In this document: piece by piece, positions 50,349 to 59,793 of the stretch
Numbering within the stretch: position 1 is the stretch's first letter
How the letters are laid out: every line of letters begins with the position of its first letter
NCBI RefSeq assembly: GCF_007671685.1
Contig: NZ_VCNL01000002.1
Coordinates: 806,001 to 870,000, forward strand
From: Halorubrum salsamenti
Lineage (GTDB): Archaea > Halobacteriota > Halobacteria > Halobacteriales > Haloferacaceae
DNA: 64,000 bases
Direction of reading: 5' to 3'
Position numbers and translations under genes: made by a program
The notes under the pieces: generated by a model
What the model saw: the letters and a program-made list of their open reading frames with translations, nothing else
Told to the model about the DNA's origin: nothing
Database searches by the model: none

Positions 50349-51068
50349 ATGCGACTCGCTCGCCTGCTCACGCCGGACGGACCGGTTTCGGGACGCTACG
50401 AGGACGGGACCGTCGTCGCCGAAGACGGCCGGTACGAGGTCGGCCGCGACGGGCGTCTCCTCCCGCCCTGCGACCCGAGCGCGCTCTACTGCGTCGGCCG
50501 GAACTACGCGGAGACGCTCGACCAGATGGAGTACGAGCGGCCCGATGAGCCGGACTTCTTCATCAAGCCGCCCGCGAGCCTGCTCGCGCACGGCGAGCCG
50601 GTCCGGTACCCCGAGTGGACCGACGAGCTGACGTACGCCGGCGAGTTGGTCGCCGTCATCGGCGAGCGGTGCCGCGACGTCGAACCCGCCGACGTGCCCG
50701 AGGTCGTCCGCGGGTACACGATCTTGAACGACGTCGACGCGTTAGACCAGCAGGGCCGGACCGCTCGCAAGGCGTTCGACGGCTCCGCGCCCCTCGGGCC
50801 GTGGATCGAGACCGACGTCGACCCGACGAACCTCGACATCTCGACGACGGTCGGCGGGGAACAGCGCCAGGACGCAAACACCGAGCTGATGCTGTTCGGG
50901 CCCCACGAGATCGTCTCGTACCTCTCGGAGCGGTTCACGTTCGAGCCCGGCGACTGCATCGCCTTCGGCAGCCCGGCGAACCCGGGACTCGTCGAGCCCG
51001 GCGAGCGCGTCGAGATCACCTACGAGGGCGTCGGAACGCTGTCGAATCCGGTCGTCGACGGGGAGTAG
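50349..51068 (+). CDS. Fumarylacetoacetate hydrolase family protein
   Basis: 239 residues. Family motifs: YCVGRNYAETLDQM, FFIKPPASL, ELTYAGELVAVIGERCRDVE with the metal-binding Glu residues, and YTILNDVDALDQQGRT then KAFDGSAPLGPW. It hydrolyses or decarboxylates a 2-keto-type substrate; many members have unknown substrates. No operon partner. Confidence 0.88.
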   Translation: MRLARLLTPDGPVSGRYEDGTVVAEDGRYEVGRDGRLLPPCDPSALYCVGRNYAETLDQMEYERPDEPDFFIKPPASLLAHGEPVRYPEWTDELTYAGELVAVIGERCRDVEPADVPEVVRGYTILNDVDALDQQGRTARKAFDGSAPLGPWIETDVDPTNLDISTTVGGEQRQDANTELMLFGPHEIVSYLSERFTFEPGDCIAFGSPANPGLVEPGERVEITYEGVGTLSNPVVDGE

Positions 51069-51478
51069 CCGAGAGTGTTTTTAAAAGACGTGCGGTGGCG
51101 CGTGCCTTCGAGTGGCCGCCGAAGGCGGCCGCGAGGAGCACGCGCGAGGGACGCGGCGACCGGAGGGAGCCGCGAGGCTGGGGAGGTGTGAGGCTGAGCT
51201 GTACGGTCGGGCGGGACTCAAAGGGGCAGTCGCGAGGAGCGCGGAGGCGATGTAAGCACCGCAAGAGCGAGTGAAACGAGCGACTGAGGAGCGTGGTTCG
51301 AGAGAGCTTTGCTCTCTCGTCATCGCCAGAAATCGGTGATCTCTGGCTAGCAGTCAGAACGCTTTGCGTTCTGACGACATCACGAAAGGCGCGCAGCGCC
51401 TTTCGAACGACAGCGAGCGTGCGCGCTCCTCGCGACTGGGGCTTTGGAGGTGTTCACCGTCTCGCTGCCAGCGACGAC
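51069..51478. other. Non-coding spacer holding a hairpin array
   Basis: 410 nt. I see no protein-like frame. A TTTTTAAAA stretch sits at 51078-51086. From 51113 to 51438 the sequence is a chain of inverted repeats, detailed in the next entries. GC content is similar to the genome. Confidence 0.7.
51227..51438. repeat. 17-bp perfect inverted repeat enclosing four short hairpins
   Basis: Arms CAGTCGCGAGGAGCGCG (51227-51243) and its complement (51422-51438). Between them, hairpin 1 at 51299-51319 (9 bp, loop TTT), hairpin 2 at 51325-51347 (9 of 10 pairs, loop GGT), hairpin 3 at 51353-51375 (10 bp, loop TTT), hairpin 4 at 51383-51405 (10 bp, loop GCA). Centres lie 27-30 nt apart with 5-7 nt spacers, and the four stems differ in sequence. 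Confidence 0.9.
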
Positions 51479-52681
51479 TTATTTCGGATTTCGCATCGGC
51501 TGCGTCTCTCCGTACGTGAGCGTCCGCCACACCCACTCGACGGGCCCGAACCGGAAGCGCCGCAGCCACAGCACCGACAGGACGATCTGCACCGCCCAGA
51601 CGGCGACGACGAACCCGAGCTGTTCGACGCGGTTGACGGAGCCGAACAGCCCGAGTCCGTGACCGTAGAAGACGGTGGTCGCGATCACCGTCTGGAGCAG
51701 GTAGTTCGTGAACGCCGTCCGGCCGACCGCGGCGAGCCCGCGGGTCACGGGGCCGTCCGGGCGCCGGCGCGCGTACAGCATCACGAGCCCGAGGTAGCCG
51801 CCCGCGAGGGGGAAACTGCCGATATAGATGAACTGCCGCCAGTACAGCGCGGCGGTGGCGCTCCAGTCGTTGGCCTCGATGTAGACGACGCCGGCGACGG
51901 TGATCGCGAGGCCGACGACGCCGAGCGCGACGAGCCGGCGGTACAGGGCCGCCGACCGCTCGCCGGTCAACACGCCCCAGCGGTACAGCGCCATCCCGAG
52001 GAGCATGGTGCCGCCGACCTGCCAGAACGGCCCGTTGATGTAGCCGCTCGTCTGTCGGCCGAACGACGAGGGGGCTCGGTGGTCGAGCTGTTCGAGCCAG
52101 CCGCCGCGGTACGTGGCGACCTCCTGTCGGAGCGCGGCCTCCGCCGGCGCCCACTGCGAGGCGATCGCGTCGCCGCCGAGGCTGACCGCGGCGAGCAGCT
52201 CTACCACGGGGAGGAACAGCAGGAAGACCGCGCCGACCCCGGCGAGCTGCCGGGCTTCGAAGTCCCGGAACGCGACGACCACCAGCGCGGTCACCCCGTA
52301 CGCGACGAGGATGTCGCCGTACCACAGCAGGTACGCGTGCATGAGCCCGATCGCGATGAGGATCGCGGTCCGCCGGTAGTGGAGCCGCATCGCGTCCTGT
52401 CCTTTCCCCTCTTTGCTCTCGATGAACAGCAGGATCCCCGCGCCGAACAGCGCCGAGAACAGCGTGATGAACTTGTTCTGTGCGAACACGTGGCTGACGG
52501 CCCACGCCCAGTAGTTCGCGCCCGTGAAGTCGCCGTAGATCGTCGGGTTCAGCAGCGTCTGCTCGGGCATCGAGAACGACCAGACGTTGATCAGGAGGAT
52601 GCCGAGCAGGGCGACGCCCCGGAGCGCGTCGAGGCTGACGATTCGTTCAGAGGGCGGCGTCGGGCCGGCGTCGCGGGTCAC
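51479..52681 (-). CDS. DUF418-family polytopic membrane protein
   Basis: 400 residues from GTG 52681. ERIVSLDALRGVALLGILLI then NVWSFSMPE is the usual DUF418 start, followed by about ten membrane helices. The C-terminal DUF418 domain holds VGRTAFTNYLLQTVIATTVF and WLRRFRFGPVEWVWRTLTYG. These proteins are thought to move or modify envelope lipids or sugars but are uncharacterised. The 3' end faces the hairpin-rich spacer. Confidence 0.9.
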   Translation of the reverse strand: MTRDAGPTPPSERIVSLDALRGVALLGILLINVWSFSMPEQTLLNPTIYGDFTGANYWAWAVSHVFAQNKFITLFSALFGAGILLFIESKEGKGQDAMRLHYRRTAILIAIGLMHAYLLWYGDILVAYGVTALVVVAFRDFEARQLAGVGAVFLLFLPVVELLAAVSLGGDAIASQWAPAEAALRQEVATYRGGWLEQLDHRAPSSFGRQTSGYINGPFWQVGGTMLLGMALYRWGVLTGERSAALYRRLVALGVVGLAITVAGVVYIEANDWSATAALYWRQFIYIGSFPLAGGYLGLVMLYARRRPDGPVTRGLAAVGRTAFTNYLLQTVIATTVFYGHGLGLFGSVNRVEQLGFVVAVWAVQIVLSVLWLRRFRFGPVEWVWRTLTYGETQPMRNPK

Positions 52682-52785
52682 GAGTTGGCTCGCAAAAGGG
52701 AGCGCAGGACCGAATAGGTTCGGATGACGGGCGGAGCCCACCAGTCCAGCCGGGCGGACCGGTCTACTCCAGCCGGGCGGGCCGA

Positions 52786-53856
52786 TCAGTCCAGTCGGAC
52801 CGCCTCGCCGCGCTCCGAGGACCGGTAGATCGCGTCGATCACGCGCTGGACGGAGAGCGCCTCCTCGACCGTGTTGATGTCGGGCGCCTCGCCCGCGGCG
52901 ACCGCCTCGAGGAACGCCGCCTGCTCGGCGGCGTGACTGTCGCTCTCCCGCGTCTCGATCGCGGCGTCCGAGAAGTGGTGGTGGTCGTCGTCGAAGGCGG
53001 TCGCCTCGTGGAGCGTGAGCTCGTCGCTCCCGCGGTCGAACGTCGCGCCGGCCTCCGTGCCGCGGATCACGAACTCGTCGTTCGTCGGACGGTTCGTCGC
53101 CCACGCGACCTCCAGCGAGACGGTGTTGCCGCGGGCGTCGCGAATGAACGCCGACGCGGAGTCCTCGACGTCGAACCCGTCGGAGCCGTTGTCGTCGCCC
53201 CACATGTGGACGAACGCGTAATCGTCGCGACCGCCGAACTCCGAGCGCGTCTCGCCGGACACCTCGACGACCTCGGGGTGGTCGAGGAAGTAGAGCGCCA
53301 GGTCGATCGCGTGGACGCCGATGTCGATGAGCGCGCCGCCGCCGGCGACCTCGTCGGAGGTGAACCACGACCCGCGGCCGGGGACGCCGCGTCGGCGGAC
53401 GTAGTTGGCCTCGACGTGGGTGGTCTCGCCGAACCGCCCCTCCGCCTGATACTCCTTCAGCACCTGCACGGGCTCCGCGAAGCGGTTGTTGAACCCGACC
53501 ATGCAGAACCCCTCGGCGTCGCGAGCGGCCTCGGCGATCCGCTCCGCGCTCTCGGCGGTGTGCGCCAGCGGCTTCTCCAGGAGCACGTCGAGCCCCGCTT
53601 CGAGCGCCGAGACCGCGTACTGCTCGTGGAACCGGTTCGGCGTCGTGATCAGGACGGCGTCGCACTCCTCGTAGAGATCGGACTCGTCCTCGTAGGCGTG
53701 AACGTCGAACTCCTCGTGGAACCGCCGACGCGCGTCCGCGTCGATGTCCATCCCGGCAACGAGGTTCGCGCCGCGGTCGACAAGCTTCGTCGCGTGATGG
53801 TTCCCGATCCCGCCGAGGCCGACGATACCGACGGCCACGTCGTTCGCGTGAGTCAT
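52786..53856 (-). CDS. Gfo/Idh/MocA family NAD(P)-dependent oxidoreductase
   Basis: 356 residues. N-terminal Rossmann: VAVGIVGLGGIGNHHATKLV, then the family EKPLAHTAESAERI lysine-proline signature and VGFNNRF. The C-terminal part has SWFTSDEVAGGGALIDIGVH with the catalytic-type Asp/His. It oxidises or reduces a sugar, inositol or similar compound; the substrate is unknown. Coordinates suggest a single-gene unit. Confidence 0.9.
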   Translation of the reverse strand: MTHANDVAVGIVGLGGIGNHHATKLVDRGANLVAGMDIDADARRRFHEEFDVHAYEDESDLYEECDAVLITTPNRFHEQYAVSALEAGLDVLLEKPLAHTAESAERIAEAARDAEGFCMVGFNNRFAEPVQVLKEYQAEGRFGETTHVEANYVRRRGVPGRGSWFTSDEVAGGGALIDIGVHAIDLALYFLDHPEVVEVSGETRSEFGGRDDYAFVHMWGDDNGSDGFDVEDSASAFIRDARGNTVSLEVAWATNRPTNDEFVIRGTEAGATFDRGSDELTLHEATAFDDDHHHFSDAAIETRESDSHAAEQAAFLEAVAAGEAPDINTVEEALSVQRVIDAIYRSSERGEAVRLD

Positions 53857-53971
53857 GGTCGAGATTCACAACGAATGTTGTTAAGGTTCACGCTCCGGGC
53901 AGGGGGAGGGGCGAGGGAGGCGGTCGAACACGCGGGTACCGGTGGCAAGTCACGGAACCGCCGGGAGGGGA

Positions 53972-54424
53972 TCACGGAACCGCCGCAAACGCGGCGAGGA
54001 GCACGTCGAGCAGCTCAAGCAACTGATCGACCGACTCCGCCCCGGCGCCGAGGCGCTCGCCGTCGGTCAGGACCCCCTCGATCCGCTTCGATTCCCCGGT
54101 CCACACGAACCGTGCGAGGACCCAGCCGCCCCCGAGGAACGCGAGCGCCGCCGAGAGCCGCGAGATGAGGAGGAGCCGCAGGAGAAGCGGAAGCAGCAGC
54201 ACCGCGGCCAGCGCGCCGACCACGTAGGTGACGATCGACGCCGCCGACTCGCCGAGCCCCGGATCGACGATCCCCGTTCCCGAGAGGAGCACGAAGCCGC
54301 CGACGGCGACGGCGAGCGCGCCCCACACGAGCGTCGCGAGGAGTCGAACGTGACCGTCGTACCCGGCGCCGGCCGACTCGGGCATGTCGTCGTGGACCCA
54401 GGGGTTGCGCACGGTCGATGTCAC
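53972..54424 (-). CDS. Hypothetical membrane protein, 150 aa
   Basis: GTG start at 54424. About three helices (LLATLVWGALAVAVGGFVLL; VTYVVGALAAVLLLPLLLRL; ALAFLGGGWVLARF). Charged ends. The C-terminus is a leucine-rich helix (AGAESVDQLLELLDVLLAAF). No recognised family. Confidence 0.6.
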   Translation of the reverse strand: MTSTVRNPWVHDDMPESAGAGYDGHVRLLATLVWGALAVAVGGFVLLSGTGIVDPGLGESAASIVTYVVGALAAVLLLPLLLRLLLISRLSAALAFLGGGWVLARFVWTGESKRIEGVLTDGERLGAGAESVDQLLELLDVLLAAFAAVP

Positions 54425-54509
54425 GCATCCACCGACATATACCTCGCTTCAGATACCCGAAACGCGACCGGTGAAGGGAACGGAACAGGAGGGGAAAACG
54501 CGACCCAAC

Positions 54510-56246
54510 TCACCGCTCCCGCGTCATCCGCTCGCTCGCCTGCGGCTCGTTCGGATCGGTGACGACCTCGACGAGGGCGGGCCCGTCGTGATCAAGCGCG
54601 GACGCGACCGCATCCCCGACCGCGCCCCGAGCGGTCACCCGCTCGGCGCGGACGCCCATCCCGGACGCGACGGCGACGAGGTCCAGTCCCGCCTCGGTCC
54701 AGCCGTACGCGCCGGTCGGGAGGTCGTACGACCGCGACGCCTCCTCGCTGATGATCGCGTAGTCGTCGTTGTTGAACGCGACGACGGTCACGTCGATTCC
54801 CTCCGCGGCCAGCGTGTGTAATTCGTGAACGCACATCATGAGCCCGCCGTCGCCGACGAGCGTCACCACGTCGCGGTCGGGGTTCGCGAGCTTCGCGCCG
54901 ATCGCCGACGGGAGCGCGGTCCCCATCGTCGCCCACGACCCGGGGTTCACGTACCGCGAGGGGCCGGCCGCAGGGAACGAGACGAGGGCCCACTGACGAG
55001 ACCCGCCGGCGTCCGCGGTGACGACTGCCTCCGCCGGAAGTGTCTCGCGGACCTCGCGGAGGACCTCGACGGATCGGAGGGGATCGTCGGGGGCGCGCTC
55101 GTCGGCGACCGCCGCGAACCGCTCGCGGTCCGCGGACCGGACCGCGTCGGCACGGGCGGCGCCGGTCGAGTGCGAAGACGGGTCCGTCGCCTCATCGGCC
55201 GACCGCTTCTCTCCCGTCAGTCGGTCCCCGAGCGCCCCCAGAAACAGGTCCGCGTCCGCGACGACGCCGAGGTCGGTCTCGTAGCCGAATCCGATGTCGC
55301 CGCCGTCGAGCGTGACGTGAATCAGGGATCCGGGAAGCGACACCGACCACGAGGCGGTCGCGACCGCGTCGAGGTCGGAGCCGACGACGAGCCCGCGGTC
55401 CGCGTCCGCAAGAAGCTCGCGGAGCTCGGCGCTCGACCCGCCACAGAGCACGCCCGCGGAGAGTGGGTGCGTCTCGGGGAACGTTCCCTTTCCCTTGTAC
55501 GTCGTGACGACCGGGGCGTCGAGGCGCTCGGCGACCGCGCGGAGCGAGTCGCTCGCGCCCGCGCGCCTGACGCCGCCGCCCGCGAGGACCACCGGCGCGT
55601 CGGCCTCGGTGAGCAGGTCGGCCGCACGTTCCACCGCGTCCGCGGGCGGCGCGGGCGGCGCGGCCGGCTCCCGCTCTCCCACCGCCGGCTGCGGCGTGCG
55701 GCTCGCGAGGGCGTTCTTCGGAATCCCGACCCGGACCGGACCCTGCGGGTGCTCGCGGGCGACGCGGATCGCCTCGGCGACGGCGGGGACCGCGCCGGCG
55801 GGCGAGTCGACGTGGACGTTCTCCTTGACGACCGTGTCGTACGTCTCGGGCGGCGTCTCGTGGATGCCGTCGCCGCCGCGGACCTCTCGCTCGGTCTCGA
55901 CCGCGATGTGGAGGAGCGGGACGCAGTCGTTCAGGGCGTTCTTCAGCCCGTTCATCGCGTTCATGTCGCCGGGCCCGGGGACGACGATCGACGCCGCCAT
56001 CGCTCCGGGCTCGCTCGTCTCCGCGTACCCCCACGCCTGATGCGTCACCGCCGTCTCGTGACGTGCGACGACGAACCGGGCGTCGCGCTCGCCGAGCGCC
56101 CGGTTCAGCGGGAGGGTCTGCTTGCCGGGGATCCCGAAGGCGACGTCGACTCCGCGGTCGAGCATGCAGTCGACGACCGACTCGGCGACGGTCGGGGCGT
56201 CGCCCGCGCCCGGGTCCGTATCGCTCGGGGGCTCGTCCGTGTTCAT
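54510..56246 (-). CDS. ThDP-dependent enzyme of the acetolactate synthase type
   Basis: 578 residues, three-domain ThDP enzyme. The catalytic Glu is in VVARHETAVTHQAWGYAETS. The ThDP/Mg motif is VGDGGLMMCVHELHTLAAEG through VVAFNNDDYAIISEE (GDG...NN). The middle domain is VVLAGGGVRRAGASDSLRAV. It resembles the catalytic subunit of acetolactate synthase or related decarboxylases. No regulatory subunit gene is adjacent, so sulfopyruvate- or benzoylformate-type activities remain possible. Confidence 0.88.
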   Translation of the reverse strand: MNTDEPPSDTDPGAGDAPTVAESVVDCMLDRGVDVAFGIPGKQTLPLNRALGERDARFVVARHETAVTHQAWGYAETSEPGAMAASIVVPGPGDMNAMNGLKNALNDCVPLLHIAVETEREVRGGDGIHETPPETYDTVVKENVHVDSPAGAVPAVAEAIRVAREHPQGPVRVGIPKNALASRTPQPAVGEREPAAPPAPPADAVERAADLLTEADAPVVLAGGGVRRAGASDSLRAVAERLDAPVVTTYKGKGTFPETHPLSAGVLCGGSSAELRELLADADRGLVVGSDLDAVATASWSVSLPGSLIHVTLDGGDIGFGYETDLGVVADADLFLGALGDRLTGEKRSADEATDPSSHSTGAARADAVRSADRERFAAVADERAPDDPLRSVEVLREVRETLPAEAVVTADAGGSRQWALVSFPAAGPSRYVNPGSWATMGTALPSAIGAKLANPDRDVVTLVGDGGLMMCVHELHTLAAEGIDVTVVAFNNDDYAIISEEASRSYDLPTGAYGWTEAGLDLVAVASGMGVRAERVTARGAVGDAVASALDHDGPALVEVVTDPNEPQASERMTRER

Positions 56247-56338
56247 ACCGCGAGGTTGACGGACCGGATGTTGAAACCTTCGCCCCCGGTGGCGGCGCTC
56301 CCGGAGGCGGTACGAGGGGGCCGGTCTCGAACCGCCGT

Positions 56339-59300
56339 CTACTCCGCGACGTTCGTCTCCCGCACCCGGATCCCCTTGCGCGCGAGGTGCCGCATCTGCC
56401 GCTGGGCGAACTCCTCCTCGCTCGACCCTCGGGTCGCGAGGACGTACACGAGCGCGGACCCGGCCGGTCGCATGGTGCGGCCCGCGCGCTGCGAGCCCTG
56501 TCGGCGCGAGCCCCCGAGGCCGCTGGCGACGATCGCGAGCTCGGCGTTCGGGAGGTCGATCCCCTCGTCGCCGACGCGAGAGACGACGAGGGTGTCTATG
56601 TCGTCGCGGTCGGGATCGGACGACTCTCCGTCCTCGCGGAACCGCCGGAACAGCTCCGCGCGCTCGTAGTGGGGGGTCTCGCCGCTTATAAACGGGACGC
56701 CGAGCGCGTCGGCGATCGCCTCGCCCTGATCGAGGTACTCGATGAACACGAGCGCCTTCTTGTCGCGGTGGGCGGCCAGCAGGTACCGGATCTCCTCGAC
56801 CTTCGCGGGGTTCTCGGCCGCGAGCCGGCGTCGCTCCCGCCCGTCGGCGCTGGCGTACTCGTTGCGGGCCATCTCGTCGCGCCACGGGACGTACCGGATC
56901 TCCACTTCCGGCTCCTGGACGAAGCCGGCCTCGAACAGTTCGTCCCAGTCCGCGCCGATCGGCCGGCCGATCAGGGTGTATATCTCCTCCTCGCTGCCGG
57001 TCTCGCGGACCGGCGTGGCCGAGAGGCCGAGGCGGTGTTTGGTCTGGAGCTCGGCGGATCTGGAGAACACCGGAGCCGTGATGTGGTGACAGTTGTGCGT
57101 TAGATAACCATCTGCGACGAACGTATGGTCCTGCGTCTCGAAGTCATATACCGTCTCAACTCCCTGTTCTTCGACCGATGTGACTTCGACGATCTGTAGG
57201 TCTGCAAGCTGATCCAACCGATCTGCATGCCCGGCTGCGTTTATACGACAATTTTGATCACGTTCATCGATCACCCTCTCTGTTCGTTCATCTCCTTTGG
57301 AAACCAGCGTATACGCATGACTGGTTGAGACATCTAGTTTGTCACCGATCTCTGCGTATGTGACTCCGTTATCCCCACGCATCGCAGTAACCGAGATCGG
57401 ATCCGTCTGTGCATATTCCCGAAGCCCCTCGGCGAGAGAACTTAGATGCCGTTGACCCAGACGATTGTCCCCACGAATGACATCTCCGATCGTCTGCCGA
57501 GCCACACCAATCATATCTGCGATCTGTTCGTTAGAGAGTTCCACGTCGTCCTTGATCCGTTCTAGATATGTCCCAACAGGAACTCCCGTTGCGGGAGTCT
57601 TGCCAACGGAAATCCGATTCGATTTGTGCTGTAATCTGAATCCGACTTTCTCAGAGAATAGCACGCCGTACCGCGATGCGATCAGTACCCGACACTGATC
57701 GCTGTGCGGATCATCTTTGTCTATCCGAAGATGATTTGACGGGATTCCTAGGTGCTGTAGAAGCAAGATAACATCTTTGGCGAGTCGTTCTGAAACCGTG
57801 TTAAACTGTATTCGTCCCTTCTTATCAACAGAGCCCTCGGCGTCAAATAGCCCTCTCAACAACGAACCGACTTGATCAGGGTGCCATCCGTATGCTTCCG
57901 ACGGAACGGTCACTCGTCCTGCCTTACTTCCGGACAGAAGATTCCACGGAAGTTGGTCTGCAAAGCGTTTCGACCATAGCGTGAGGTCACCCCTACTGTT
58001 CTCGAACACCGAGTAGTCGAGTCCGACCCGGTTACACAGATCTTCGAGGATGTCTATCTGTTCCTGCTTGTTCCGTGCGAACGAGAACTTTGCGTGTCCG
58101 TGCCGATCTCGGTGACCATCTCCGAGGAACCAACCAAGCAGTTCGGCAGATGGGGTGCTGGGCGTGTTTGTCTCCGTATAATTCTTCGATTCTGTTTGCG
58201 GCCTAACAATGAAATCACCCTCTGAGACACCTTTTTGTTTCGTGATGCGTCCGGACTCGGGATCGAATACGAAGTGAGTGTGTCCCGCAGTCGCCGTTAT
58301 CGGGTAGCCCTGGCGTGTTTCGATCCGTTCGACTGGTGCCGTCGATTTATAAATACCCGTGACAGGAGTGAATCGGTATGTGCCCCGCTCTCGATCGAAA
58401 GTGCGGACCGAGAGATCGATATCTGTCGTCCATCCATCCCCCAACGCGTACCTCTCATCGAGTTCATCGAACGTCGTTCTTCCAGACGGTGTTTCAACGA
58501 TAGTATCTCCAGTCAGACACTCGTCGAAGCAGATCAACCCCCACTTCCGGGAGTCGAACAGGGCCCGGTGACGGTCCATCCCGGCGATCTGGTAGGTCGC
58601 GATCGTGACCGGCCGGATCTCTTTTTCCCCGCCGTGGTACAGTCCGATGTCGCCCGGGTCGATCGTGGAGTGGTCGAGCAGCTCCTCGCGCCACTGGCCG
58701 GCGAGTTCGCGCGAGGGGACCAGAATCAGCGTCTCGCCGCCGACCGCCGCGATGGTCGCGATGGCGGCGACGGTCTTGCCGGAGCCGGGCGGGCCGACGT
58801 ACACCCCGGAGCGCGCGTCGAGGAAGGTCTCGACCCACGTCTCCTGATAGGACCGGAGATCGGTCGTCAGGTCGACGTCGACGGGGTCGCCGACGTCGAG
58901 GTCGCGGTCGTCCTCGACCGGGTAGCCGGCGTCGTAGAGGGCGCGTTTCACCGCGGCGACCGCGTCCTCGTTCACCCACGCCTCCGTCTCGGAGATGGGT
59001 GCCCGAAGGTGGTCGTCGTCGAGGTGCTGGTCCGCGACGTTCCCCATCAGGCTCTCGGAGGCGGCCTGCAAGACGACGTAGCCGTCCTCGTGGGTGTAGA
59101 GCCGGAAGCGGTGCGCGCGGCGCCACTGGTCGCGGACCCACTCTTCGAGGTGATCGGACCGGCGAGGGAGCACCGACCGGAGGCTCGCGATCAGCCCGTC
59201 GGCGTCCTCGAACGGCGCGGCCCACACGTCCTCCTGTCTGATCCGGTAGAGGTACCCGCGCGTCCCGGGCTCGGTTCCGGTGGTGTCGACCAGGTGCGCG

Positions 59301-59680
59301 AACTGCGAGAGCCGCGCGCGGGTGAACTGCGTCGGGCGATCGACCACGATCTCCCGGCGGTCCGGGAACGCGACGACGCGCTCGCGCGTCGCCAGCCGCC
59401 CCCAGTCGGTCGGGTAGAAGACGACGGGGTCGCTCTCGACGTCGAGCCGGTCCACGTCGCCCCGGTCGACGAGCGCCGCGAGGGCGTCGCGCGCGGCCGC
59501 CTGCGAGGTCCCGAGTCGCCGGGCGACCTCGCTCGCGGTCGCGACGGGGCGCTCCTCGGCCTCCAACGCCTCGTGGAAGCGGTCGAGCGAGAGATCGGTG
59601 TCGTCGTTCCCGGGGTTATCGTCGGAACCGTTCCCGGGGTCGTCGCCGGCGGTGTCGCCGTCGCCGGTGTCGTCGGTCAT
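56339..59680 (-). CDS. XPB/Rad25-like DNA helicase containing an intein
   Basis: 1113 codons from ATG 59680: 637 residues of helicase plus a 476-residue intein. N-terminal: acidic leader, an HTH (TASEVARRLGTSQAAARDAL) and a damage-recognition-like region. Helicase motif I is VYVGPPGSGKTVAAIATIAA. Motif II is DECHH, interrupted by the intein after FDE. Motif III is GLSATPVRETG, motifs V and VI are SRVGDEGIDLPNAEL and GSQRAGRTMRP. It probably unwinds DNA in repair or transcription; several halobacterial XPB homologues carry inteins. Confidence 0.9.
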   Translation of the reverse strand: MTDDTGDGDTAGDDPGNGSDDNPGNDDTDLSLDRFHEALEAEERPVATASEVARRLGTSQAAARDALAALVDRGDVDRLDVESDPVVFYPTDWGRLATRERVVAFPDRREIVVDRPTQFTRARLSQFAHLVDTTGTEPGTRGYLYRIRQEDVWAAPFEDADGLIASLRSVLPRRSDHLEEWVRDQWRRAHRFRLYTHEDGYVVLQAASESLMGNVADQHLDDDHLRAPISETEAWVNEDAVAAVKRALYDAGYPVEDDRDLDVGDPVDVDLTTDLRSYQETWVETFLDARSGVYVGPPGSGKTVAAIATIAAVGGETLILVPSRELAGQWREELLDHSTIDPGDIGLYHGGEKEIRPVTIATYQIAGMDRHRALFDSRKWGLICFDECLTGDTIVETPSGRTTFDELDERYALGDGWTTDIDLSVRTFDRERGTYRFTPVTGIYKSTAPVERIETRQGYPITATAGHTHFVFDPESGRITKQKGVSEGDFIVRPQTESKNYTETNTPSTPSAELLGWFLGDGHRDRHGHAKFSFARNKQEQIDILEDLCNRVGLDYSVFENSRGDLTLWSKRFADQLPWNLLSGSKAGRVTVPSEAYGWHPDQVGSLLRGLFDAEGSVDKKGRIQFNTVSERLAKDVILLLQHLGIPSNHLRIDKDDPHSDQCRVLIASRYGVLFSEKVGFRLQHKSNRISVGKTPATGVPVGTYLERIKDDVELSNEQIADMIGVARQTIGDVIRGDNRLGQRHLSSLAEGLREYAQTDPISVTAMRGDNGVTYAEIGDKLDVSTSHAYTLVSKGDERTERVIDERDQNCRINAAGHADRLDQLADLQIVEVTSVEEQGVETVYDFETQDHTFVADGYLTHNCHHITAPVFSRSAELQTKHRLGLSATPVRETGSEEEIYTLIGRPIGADWDELFEAGFVQEPEVEIRYVPWRDEMARNEYASADGRERRRLAAENPAKVEEIRYLLAAHRDKKALVFIEYLDQGEAIADALGVPFISGETPHYERAELFRRFREDGESSDPDRDDIDTLVVSRVGDEGIDLPNAELAIVASGLGGSRRQGSQRAGRTMRPAGSALVYVLATRGSSEEEFAQRQMRHLARKGIRVRETNVAE
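57092..58519 (-). mobile_element. LAGLIDADG intein in the helicase DECHH box
   Basis: 476 residues. Splice junction N: CLTGDTIVETPSG after FDE. Block B has AGHTHF. Endonuclease motifs are LLGWFLGDG and LLRGLFDAEG, both with acidic residues intact, so homing is plausible. Two HTH segments lie between the endonuclease and the C-terminal blocks (NEQIADMIGVARQTIGDVIR and TYAEIGDKLDVSTSHAYT). Splice junction C: VADGYLTHN before CHHI. The region is clearly more AT-rich than its host gene. Confidence 0.9.
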
Positions 59681-59760
59681 CGTCGCCGCTTCGGCCGCGA
59701 CGCGGAAATGGATAGCGTCACCGGACGAGGGGCCGGCCGACCGCCGGTGACTGACACAAA

Positions 59761-59768
59761 ACATATAC
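59761..59768 (+). promoter_or_regulatory. TATA-like box of the 47-aa zinc protein
   Basis: ACATATAC centred about 28 nt before ATG 59794; leaderless start. Confidence 0.5.
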
Positions 59769-59793
59769 GACGCGTTCGTCAACTACCGCCCCC

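Noticed and set aside
51081-51323. Short ORFs in the hairpin spacer
   Set aside because: Arg/Ser-rich, run through the inverted repeats, without promoters or conserved motifs.
51299-51405. CRISPR array at the hairpin region
   Set aside because: The repeated feature is structure, not sequence: the four stems differ and there are no constant repeats with unique spacers.
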